5,844 bases of DNA from Acidobacteriota bacterium. Its GTDB lineage: Bacteria > Acidobacteriota > Vicinamibacteria > Vicinamibacterales > 2-12-FULL-66-21. Below, piece after piece: positions 1-4,991 of the stretch. Where the stretch lies: assembly GCA_013362195.1 (NCBI GenBank), contig JABFWM010000152.1, forward strand, positions 1-5,844, read 5' to 3'. Under the pieces are notes generated by a model. The model made no database searches and had not been told where the DNA came from. It worked only from the letters and a program-made list of their open reading frames with translations. Position 1 is the first letter of the stretch; every line of letters starts with the position of its first letter. A program made the translations under genes and the position numbers.

Positions 1-1
1 A

Positions 2-59
2 GCCGGGCCTGAAGACCCGGCCTACAACGTCACGGGTAGGCCGGATCTTCAGGCCCGGC
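2..59. repeat. Inverted pair of REP-like palindromic repeats
   Basis: The arms at 2-25 and 36-59 are reverse complements over 24 bases with one mismatch (C16 against A45), separated by a 10-base loop at 26-35. The left arm is itself a small hairpin, with GCCGGG at 2-7 and CCCGGC at 16-21; the right arm has the shorter pair GCCGG (40-44) and CCGGC (55-59). Palindromic units in opposed orientation at a gene's 3' end are the layout of REP/BIME elements. The hutI stop codon (30-32) lies in the loop, and the right arm encodes the end of HutI. A transcript leaving hutI would fold into a very stable stem that could stall polymerase or protect the mRNA 3' end. No T-run follows inside the window, so a classical intrinsic terminator is not shown. 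That this is a genome-wide repeat family is inference from a single pair. Confidence 0.75.
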
Positions 60-1292
60 GATTGACATGCGGCGCCCGCGTTTGATGACGCCGCCGATCG
101 ACGCGGCGCCCACGCGAATCAGATCGATGGGATCGCCCGCGATCAGCACGGCGTCCATCAACTTGCCGGCCTCGAGGCTGCCAATCGTGTCGGCGCGATC
201 CAGCGACCGCGCCCCGTTGATGGTCGCCGCCGCCAGTGATTCCTCGAAGGTCATCCCCATCGCAAAGCACGCGAGCGTCATCGCAAAGGGCATCGACGGC
301 GAGAACCCGCCGCCCGGATTGACGTCGGTTGCCAGGGCGACGGGCACGCCGGCATCGATGAGCGCCCGCGCCGGGGCGAATCGGCCGAGCTTCAGATAGA
401 ACGCCGCGCTCGGGAGCAGCGTCGCGATGACGTTAGCATCCCCCATCGCGCGAATGCCGTCCTCGGGCACGAAGATCAGATGGTCGGCGGAGCGTGCGCC
501 GACCGCCGCCGCGACCAGCGACCCGCCGCTCGGACCGAGTTCGTCGGCGTGGATCCGTGCGTTCAGGCCCCGGCGCAGCCCTGCCTCCAGGATCCTGTGC
601 GATTCGTCCGGCGTGAACACGTTCGTCTCGCAGAAGACGTCGCACCACTCGGCCAGCCGCTCGTCGGCGACGCGCGGCAGCATCTCGTCGATGACGAGCC
701 GCACGTAGTCGTGGCGGCGCGTCCGGTACTCGAGCGGGATCTCGTGGGCGCCGAGAAACGTCGCGACGATGTCGATCGGATGCGACGCGTCGAGCGTGCG
801 GATGGCGCGCAGCATCTTCAGCTCGCTCTCCACGTCGAGACCGTACCCGCTCTTGATCTCGGCGGTCGTCGTTCCGCACGCCAGCATCTCGTCGAGCCGG
901 CGCCGCGTGGCCTCAACGAGGTCACGGTCGGATGCCGCGCGCGTGGCCGCGACCGTCGCGACAATGCCGCCTCCGGCGGCGGCGATTTCCGGGTAGGTCG
1001 CGCCGGCAAGCCGCCGGCGCAGCTCGTCGCGGCGATCGCCGGCGAACATCGCGTGCGTGTGCGCATCGACGAAGCCGGGCACCACCGAGTACCTGGCGGC
1101 GTCGATGACCTGCGCGTCCGCGGCCGCCGCGATCGCCGGCGGCAGATCCGCGTCGCGGCCCGCGAAGACGATGCGTACGCCGGCGGCGGCAACCGCGCCG
1201 GCGACGATCGCCGCGACCCCGGATAGCGACCGTCCGCGATGCGCCGCGCCGGCGCAGGTGATCAACTGCCGGATGTGCCGCAGGACGAGCAT
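30..1292 (-). CDS. hutI: Imidazolonepropionase (histidine degradation)
   Basis: HutI hydrolyses 4-imidazolone-5-propanoate to N-formimino-L-glutamate, the third step of cytoplasmic histidine degradation. The 420-residue protein is of normal family length and belongs to the metal-dependent amidohydrolase superfamily. The metal ligands expected for HutI are visible: H78 and H80 in DAHTH, H248 in RIHADE, and D323 in ATDVNPG. E251 and H271 (SADHL) match the catalytic Glu and His of the Bacillus enzyme. Substrate-pocket motifs include R87, the KSGYGL stretch near 147-152 and H183 in GAHEIP. The ATG at 1292 overlaps the yggU stop as TGATG and has no clear Shine-Dalgarno, so translation probably depends on reinitiation after yggU. 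Residues 412-420 (AGPEDPAYP) are encoded by an arm of a palindromic repeat, so the natural C-terminus may have been replaced. No hutH, hutU or hutG is visible, but the downstream side is cut. Identity is secure; the operon role is not. Confidence 0.96.
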   Translation of the reverse strand: MLVLRHIRQLITCAGAAHRGRSLSGVAAIVAGAVAAAGVRIVFAGRDADLPPAIAAAADAQVIDAARYSVVPGFVDAHTHAMFAGDRRDELRRRLAGATYPEIAAAGGGIVATVAATRAASDRDLVEATRRRLDEMLACGTTTAEIKSGYGLDVESELKMLRAIRTLDASHPIDIVATFLGAHEIPLEYRTRRHDYVRLVIDEMLPRVADERLAEWCDVFCETNVFTPDESHRILEAGLRRGLNARIHADELGPSGGSLVAAAVGARSADHLIFVPEDGIRAMGDANVIATLLPSAAFYLKLGRFAPARALIDAGVPVALATDVNPGGGFSPSMPFAMTLACFAMGMTFEESLAAATINGARSLDRADTIGSLEAGKLMDAVLIAGDPIDLIRVGAASIGGVIKRGRRMSIAGPEDPAYP

Positions 1293-1576
1293 CAGGGGAT
1301 CAGCTTCGCCGCGATCCGCGCCTCGTCCAGCCCGCTGACGCCGACGCGCTTGTCGCGCGACTTCTCGCCCGAGACGATGCGGATGCGGCTGCGTGGCAGG
1401 TCGAGCGTGTCGGCAAGAAAGGCGACGAGCGCGTCGTTGGCCGCCCCTTCGAGCGGCGGCGCGCTGAGGCGGATCAGAAATGCGCCGCCCCGCATCCCGT
1501 CGACGCGGGTGCGGGGCGAGCGGGGAATGACGCGAATCGAGACGATGGTCTCAGCTGCCGGCTTTTCGCTGCTCAT
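1292..1576 (-). CDS. yggU: DUF167 / YggU-family protein
   Basis: A 94-residue protein of the DUF167 (YggU) family, whose biochemical role is not established. Family hallmarks are present: the first strand with RVIPRSPRT (15-23), the central motif APPLEGAAN (39-47) followed by a helix ALVAFLADTL, and the SGEKSRDKRV stretch (69-78) that ends the conserved core. Length is typical. The gene starts inside the 3' end of divIVA (26-base overlap, different frame) with only a weak purine run upstream, and its TGA shares bases with the hutI ATG. In enterobacteria yggU lies in a yggS-yggT-yggU string; here divIVA takes the place of yggT. No signal peptide or membrane segment is visible, so it should be cytoplasmic. 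Confidence 0.9.
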   Translation of the reverse strand: MSSEKPAAETIVSIRVIPRSPRTRVDGMRGGAFLIRLSAPPLEGAANDALVAFLADTLDLPRSRIRIVSGEKSRDKRVGVSGLDEARIAAKLIP

Positions 1577-2174
1577 CGCCGCGCACGTCCGCGCGCGGCG
1601 CCTCGGCCTGGCGCGGACGATGGAGCAGGACCTTCTCGTCGGCGCGCTGCTGATCCTGGTCGCGCACGAACTCGAGCGCGCGATAGAGCGCCTGGATCGT
1701 CGCTTCGAGCGATCCTTCGGTGTCGCGGCGCCGCAGCTTCAGCTCGTTGATGTCGCGGTCGACTTCCTCGAGCCGCAGCTGCGCCTTCTGCAGCAGCAGA
1801 TCGGCGCGTCCCTGCGCCTCGCGCACGATCAGCTTCGCCTCGTTCTGCGCGGCGTCCTTCACTTCGTCGGCGAGCCGCTGCGCGGTGAGCAGCGTGTTGC
1901 GGAGGTTCGCTTCCCGCTCGCGGTGCTCCGCGAGCAGCCCCTCCATGCGCTGCAGGTCGCTCCGCATCCGATCGATCTCGCGGAGGGCCTGCTCGTAGTC
2001 GTCCGCCGCCTCGGTGAGGAGCGCCACGACTTCGGTCTTGTCGTAGCCGCGCATGACGGTGCGGAAGCGATGCTGGCGCAGGTCGAGCGGGCCGACGCGC
2101 ATCACGCGTTCGGGCGGCTGCGGGGCCACGGGATCGTCGGTGACGGGGCGCTTGGGCTGCGTGCGTTCGAACAT
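1551..2174 (-). CDS. divIVA: DivIVA-domain coiled-coil protein
   Basis: DivIVA proteins bind negatively curved membrane through a short N-terminal domain and polymerise through coiled coils, positioning division, cell-wall growth or chromosome-segregation factors. This 207-residue protein has a proline-rich leader (1-28) and then the DivIVA lipid-binding region (about 29-60), with PLDLRQHRF and the signature MRGYDKTEV. A long charged coiled coil follows (about 60-175), including NEAKLIVREAQ at 111-121, which closely resembles the Bacillus protein; the tail is basic and probably disordered. The Bacillus membrane-inserting Phe17 aligns with Met41 here, while the following Arg is kept (R42). The start at 2174 is preferred because GAGGA lies four bases upstream and the ATG overlaps the yggS stop as TGATG. 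A longer reading frame up to 2423 would lie inside yggS. An internal ATG at 2102 lacks an RBS. The exact role outside Firmicutes and Actinobacteria is uncertain. Confidence 0.88.
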   Translation of the reverse strand: MFERTQPKRPVTDDPVAPQPPERVMRVGPLDLRQHRFRTVMRGYDKTEVVALLTEAADDYEQALREIDRMRSDLQRMEGLLAEHREREANLRNTLLTAQRLADEVKDAAQNEAKLIVREAQGRADLLLQKAQLRLEEVDRDINELKLRRRDTEGSLEATIQALYRALEFVRDQDQQRADEKVLLHRPRQAEAPRADVRGDEQRKAGS

Positions 2175-2875
2175 CAGGTCCTCACTGTTCGTTGACCGAA
2201 TATGGCAGTGCCGACGCGGACGATCGTGGCACCCTCTTCTATGGCGACGTCGTAATCGTGGCTCATGCCCATCGACAGGTCGCGAAGGGCGGCGGCATCG
2301 ACGCCCTGATCGACGAGGCGATCGCGCAGTTCGCGAAGGCGCCGGAAATACGGGCGTGCGACCTCGGGGTCTTCGGACCACGGCGGCAGCAGCATCAACC
2401 CGGTGAGCCGAGCCGCGCGGCACGTGCGCGCCGCCCGCGCAATCGCCGCCACATCTTCCGGAGCGGCGCCGTGTTTCGTGGCCTCGCCGGCGAGGTCGAC
2501 TTGAATCAGCACCTCGGGCGCCGCGCCCGCGTCCGCGGCGGCCGCGTCGACGCGCTCGAGCAGATCAATCGAGTCGATCGAATGAATCGCGGCAAATGCC
2601 GGACCGGCCTTTCGCGCCTTGTTCGACTGCAAGTGCCCGATGAGGTGCCACCTGATCGGTAATTCGGCAAGTTCGCCGATCTTCTGCAGCGCTTCCTGCA
2701 CCTTGTTCTCGCCGAAATCACGTTGCCCCGCGTCGTACGCGGCGCGGACGTTCTCGACGGGAAAGGTCTTCGACACCGCCACCAGCCGGACGCTCTCGGC
2801 GCGACGGCCAGCCTTGTCCGCCGCCGCCGCGATCCGTTCGCGTACGGCGGCAACGTTGTCGGCGATGTGTCTCAC
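2174..2875 (-). CDS. yggS: YggS-family pyridoxal phosphate homeostasis protein
   Basis: Members of this family (YggS, YlmE, human PLPBP) are single-domain proteins with the alanine-racemase N-terminal fold. They bind pyridoxal 5'-phosphate without known catalysis and affect B6 and amino-acid balance. The 233 residues match the family's length. The PLP lysine is K36 in LVAVSKTFP. Other signatures are DFGENKVQEA (53-62), WHLIGHLQSNK (76-86), SIDSIDLL (99-106) and the C-terminal phosphate-binding region from SMGMSHDYDVAIEEG (201-215) to RVGTAIFG (220-227). The start codon is GTG at 2875. The N-terminus beginning RHIADNVAAVRERI fits the family, and there is no other in-frame start upstream before the preceding gene. 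No Shine-Dalgarno is evident, and the region just upstream is pyrimidine-rich. It lies 46 bases after the TPR gene and overlaps divIVA by one base. Pairing with a division gene recalls ylmE near sepF and divIVA in Gram-positives. Confidence 0.95.
   Translation of the reverse strand: MRHIADNVAAVRERIAAAADKAGRRAESVRLVAVSKTFPVENVRAAYDAGQRDFGENKVQEALQKIGELAELPIRWHLIGHLQSNKARKAGPAFAAIHSIDSIDLLERVDAAAADAGAAPEVLIQVDLAGEATKHGAAPEDVAAIARAARTCRAARLTGLMLLPPWSEDPEVARPYFRRLRELRDRLVDQGVDAAALRDLSMGMSHDYDVAIEEGATIVRVGTAIFGQRTVRT
2179..2183 (-). promoter_or_regulatory. Ribosome binding site of divIVA
   Basis: GAGGA on the minus strand lies four bases upstream of the ATG at 2174, inside the last codons of yggS. 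It decides the divIVA start, since the longer frame reaching 2423 and the internal ATG at 2102 have no comparable site. Confidence 0.65.
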
Positions 2876-2893
2876 GCAGCCATTCGAGGGGGA

Positions 2894-2914
2894 GGACCCG
2901 GACCCGTTGGACCC
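2894..2914. repeat. Three short GGACCC repeats between TPR gene and yggS
   Basis: GGACCC occurs at 2894-2899, 2900-2905 and 2909-2914, in direct orientation within the 46-base gap between the TPR gene stop and the yggS GTG. On the coding (minus) strand they read GGGTCC. They do not form a clear hairpin and are not followed by a T-run, so they do not look like a terminator. They could be a protein-binding cluster or simply a short slippage repeat. Confidence 0.5.
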
Positions 2915-2921
2915 CGTGAAC

Positions 2922-3887
2922 CTATTTAATCGTCGAGAGAATGCTCTTCGCGGTTTCGGCGTACTGGCCGGTCGGCGCGAGCTTCAGGTACGTCTCGAAG
3001 TGCGGCTTGGCTTCGGCGGTCTTGCCTTCGTTCACCGTCGCCATGCCGAGCCAGTAATGCGCTTCCGCCATGTTCGGGTCGATCTTGACGGCCTGTTCGA
3101 ACTGCGCCTTGGCATCGGCGATTTTCCCGGCGTTCCAGAGGATGACGCCCTGGTTGAACGCGACGGATGCGTTGCCGGCGCCGCCCGCTGCCGCGCCGCC
3201 CAGCTCCGCCGCCTTCTTGCTCGTCTCGGCAGCCAGGTCGAACTTCTTCTGGGTGTTGTAGACGGTGGCGAGCCCGTTGTAGGCCTCGGCGAAATCCGGT
3301 TTGACTTCGATCGCCTGCTTGAAGGAAGCCTCGGCCTTGTCGTACTCCTTCATGCGCGCCTGAATCGTCGCGATGTTCGCGTAGCATTCCGCGCACTTGG
3401 GGACGGTGGCGAGCACTTCCTGGAATTTCGCGATCGCCTCTTCGTTCTTGCCCTCGTTGCTCAGTTGCACGCCGTCGCCGAACGCCTTCTGGATGGCGGC
3501 GTTCTTGGCCGCCGCTTTCGCGGCGTCTTCCTTGGAGACGGTCCCGGTGCCGGGCGCGAGCGTGAAATTCAGTTCGGACATGTCGAGGTGGATCTGGACG
3601 TGCTTGGTGTCCTTCAGGTCGCCCTTCTCGACGGTAATCGTGTAGCGCCCCGGCTGCAGGCCGATCTGGATGTATTCGCCCTTCTTGTTCGTCTTCGTCT
3701 CGAGCTTCCGGCCGGCGGTCTCGATGTTGGCGATCGTCACCTTCGCGCCGTCGATCGGCTGACCTTTGGCATCGGTGACTTTGCCCTTGACCTGGCCGCT
3801 CTGAGCCGAGGCCGGCGCCGCGATCAGCGCGAGCCCGACTGCGAGCGCGCAGATGGCGAAGGTCCGGCGGATCGTGGCTCCCCTCAT
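2922..3887 (-). CDS. Secreted protein: carboxypeptidase-regulatory-like domain plus TPR repeats
   Basis: A 321-residue exported protein of unknown specific function. Residues 1-29 form a Sec signal peptide: MRGATIRR, a hydrophobic core to about residue 23, and an ASA-Q cleavage site near 28. Residues 31-112 look like a CarboxypepD_reg/Cna-B-type beta sandwich (GKVTDAKGQPIDGAKVTI, LQPGRYTITVEKGD). From about 129 to 310 there are roughly five TPR units, with typical EAIAKFQEVL, KAEASFKQAIEVKPDFAEAY, and AKAQFEQAVKIDPNMAEAHY-like packing. A Gly/Ala linker (230-239) separates the third and fourth units. C165 and C168 form CxxC in a periplasmic context, so a disulfide is possible; with Tyr rather than His after it, it is not a haem c site. 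The ATG at 3887 is chosen because GGAGGA lies just upstream and the signal peptide starts there; a GTG at 3914 would precede the predicted transcript start. Such proteins are common in Acidobacteriota and probably scaffold envelope complexes, but the partner is unknown. Confidence 0.88.
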   Translation of the reverse strand: MRGATIRRTFAICALAVGLALIAAPASAQSGQVKGKVTDAKGQPIDGAKVTIANIETAGRKLETKTNKKGEYIQIGLQPGRYTITVEKGDLKDTKHVQIHLDMSELNFTLAPGTGTVSKEDAAKAAAKNAAIQKAFGDGVQLSNEGKNEEAIAKFQEVLATVPKCAECYANIATIQARMKEYDKAEASFKQAIEVKPDFAEAYNGLATVYNTQKKFDLAAETSKKAAELGGAAAGGAGNASVAFNQGVILWNAGKIADAKAQFEQAVKIDPNMAEAHYWLGMATVNEGKTAEAKPHFETYLKLAPTGQYAETAKSILSTIK

Positions 3888-3890
3888 GAG

Positions 3891-3896
3891 TCCTCC
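3891..3896 (-). promoter_or_regulatory. Strong Shine-Dalgarno of the TPR gene
   Basis: GGAGGA on the minus strand, three bases (CTC) before the ATG at 3887. It is the strongest ribosome binding site in the window. It selects the 321-residue start over the GTG at 3914, which would add nine residues in front of the signal peptide. Confidence 0.8.
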
Positions 3897-3916
3897 TGAG
3901 TTGGCAGTGCTCACTT

Positions 3917-3925
3917 AGTGTAACA
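3917..3925 (-). promoter_or_regulatory. Extended -10 promoter candidate for the TPR gene
   Basis: On the minus strand TGT followed by TACACT (3922-3917) matches an extended -10 element of the form TGn-TATAAT. Initiation would fall near 3910, giving a leader of about 23 bases that contains the GGAGGA site. No good -35 hexamer lies 17 bases upstream, which is tolerable for an extended -10. Overlapping small palindromes (GTGT-T-ACAC, CACT-A-AGTG, AGTG-AG-CACT) cover 3906-3926 and could be an operator. It probably serves the TPR gene and, by read-through, the yggS-divIVA-yggU-hutI string. Confidence 0.4.
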
Positions 3926-3949
3926 CCGCATATCGCTTGCCGGACCGTC

Positions 3950-3972
3950 GGTCGCCGAGTGGGGCGCCGACC
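3950..3972. other. Imperfect hairpin after the adenine methylase gene
   Basis: GGTCG at 3950-3954 pairs with CGACC at 3968-3972, and two more G-C pairs are possible across single-base bulges, leaving a purine-rich loop. It begins six bases past the methylase stop. There is no T-run after it on the coding strand, so it is only a weak candidate for transcription attenuation between the methylase and the TPR promoter. Confidence 0.25.
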
Positions 3973-3977
3973 ACCGC

Positions 3978-4991
3978 TCACTTCGCGATGTTGGTGATCA
4001 CGTACTCACGGACAGGGCCGCGGTTCGCGGCCTGTGAGTTGATGGCGCGGCGCGCCGGGACCGTCTTGGCGCGGAGACCGGCGTCGCGGGCGCGCTCGGA
4101 TTCATACAGACGGCGAATCTCAGGCGCCGACGAGTTGCTGAGCAGCACGAATGCTCCGCGCGAGGCGAGCGCGATGACCACTTCCTGCAGCCGGGCTTGT
4201 TCCGTGGGCCCGAAGCCTCCGGCCGTATAGGACGTGAACCGCGCCGTCGTGCTCAGCGGCGCGTACGGCGGGTCGAGGTACACGAAATCCGACGCCCGCG
4301 CGTCCGCGAGCGCCGCATCGAAGGCGCGGACGTCGAGCGAGACGCCCGGCCGATTGAAGGCCGCGCTCAGGTGCCGCAGGTTCGTCTCGTCGCAGATGCG
4401 GGGGCGCGCGTGACGCCCCGCCGGCACGTTGAAATCGCCGCTCGCGTTCAGCCGGAACAGGCCGTTGTAGCCGGTGCGATTGAGGAAGATCAGCATGGCC
4501 GCGAGCGCCGGCGTATAGGCGCCGGCCGGATCCGCCGACGCGCGGATCCCGCGCCGTGCCGGATTGAACTCGCGATCGCGCACCGCGTAGAACGACGCGG
4601 CCGCGTCGGCGCGATATCTCGATTCGAGACCGCGCAGGGCGCCGATCACTTCGTCGACCGCATCGCGGACCATCCGGTACGCGCCGATGATGTCCGCGTT
4701 GATGTCCGACAGCCGCGCCACGCGCCCGTCGAGGAGCCCCCTGTTGTGCAGATCGAGGAAGACCGCGCCGCTTCCGACGAACGGTTCGAAGTAGCGATCG
4801 AAGCGCTGCGGATAGTACGGCCGCAGTTCGGGCAGCAACTGCCGTTTGCCGCCCGCCCATTTGAGGATCGGCCGAATGACGTCGCTCGCGGGTCGGCGCT
4901 CCGCGCCGGCGTCGCTCCCCCGCGCGCTCAGGCTCGCGTCACTCGCTCGCCGCTTCGCCGCCTCGCTCCGTTCCGCTCGCGGCTCAGACAT
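3978..4991 (-). CDS. dam: Dam-type DNA adenine-N6 methyltransferase
   Basis: Transfers a methyl group from S-adenosylmethionine to adenine N6 in DNA; the family (Dam, DpnM) usually recognises GATC, but the site cannot be read from sequence alone. The alpha-class motif order is complete: PILKWAGGKRQLLPEL (41-56, motif X), YFEPFVGSGAVFLDL (67-81, motif I), SDINADIIGAY (95-105), the NRTGYNGLFR segment (171-180), FVYLDPPYAPL (236-246, catalytic DPPY at 240-243), VLLSNSS (282-288) and the C-terminal RRAINSQAANRGPVREYVITN. Residues 2-37 form a Ser/Ala/Arg/Glu-rich tail made from GAGCG-like low-complexity DNA, absent from typical members. The ATG at 4991 overlaps the helicase stop by eight bases with a weak GAGG upstream; an ATG at 5009 is the alternative (343 residues). 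No restriction enzyme is encoded nearby, so it appears to be an orphan methylase, perhaps acting in gene regulation or replication and repair. Identity is firm; the start is moderately sure. Confidence 0.93.
   Translation of the reverse strand: MSEPRAERSEAAKRRASDASLSARGSDAGAERRPASDVIRPILKWAGGKRQLLPELRPYYPQRFDRYFEPFVGSGAVFLDLHNRGLLDGRVARLSDINADIIGAYRMVRDAVDEVIGALRGLESRYRADAAASFYAVRDREFNPARRGIRASADPAGAYTPALAAMLIFLNRTGYNGLFRLNASGDFNVPAGRHARPRICDETNLRHLSAAFNRPGVSLDVRAFDAALADARASDFVYLDPPYAPLSTTARFTSYTAGGFGPTEQARLQEVVIALASRGAFVLLSNSSAPEIRRLYESERARDAGLRAKTVPARRAINSQAANRGPVREYVITNIAK
4881..4988 (-). repeat. GAGCG-rich low-complexity tract coding the methylase N-terminal tail
   Basis: On the minus strand this 108-base stretch is built of recurring GAGCG, GCGAG and GCGAAGCGG-like words (for example GAGCGGAACGGAGCGAGG just after the start). 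It encodes methylase residues 2-37, nearly all Ala, Arg, Ser, Glu, Asp and Gly. It stops abruptly where the conserved VIRPILKWAGGKR begins. Similar GC-rich filler tracts occur between genes in high-GC genomes. Here it seems to have been taken into the reading frame, either by insertion at the gene junction or by local expansion. Confidence 0.55.

Noticed and set aside
480..1226. Plus-strand open frame opposite hutI
   Set aside because: It is a GC-driven shadow of hutI; the product is Arg/Ala/Gly-rich with no family motif.
1239..2195. Plus-strand open frame opposite yggU and divIVA
   Set aside because: The leucine- and glutamate-rich product mirrors the DivIVA coiled coil on the other strand; no start context or domain supports it.
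2175..2423. Longer N-terminus for divIVA reaching 2423
   Set aside because: The extra residues are out-of-frame yggS sequence without a domain, while the ATG at 2174 has a Shine-Dalgarno and the TGATG overlap.
2876..2921. Intrinsic terminator or tRNA fragment between the TPR gene and yggS
   Set aside because: The GGACCC copies are direct repeats, not a stem; there is no T-run and no cloverleaf can be drawn.
2619..3899. Long plus-strand open frame (426 codons) opposite yggS and the TPR gene
   Set aside because: It is antisense to two well-recognised genes; its translation has no recognisable domain and its openness follows from the GC-rich third positions of the opposite strand.
3888..3914. 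Nine-residue longer TPR protein starting at GTG 3914
   Set aside because: It lies at or before the predicted transcript start, lacks a ribosome site, and puts extra residues before a standard signal peptide.
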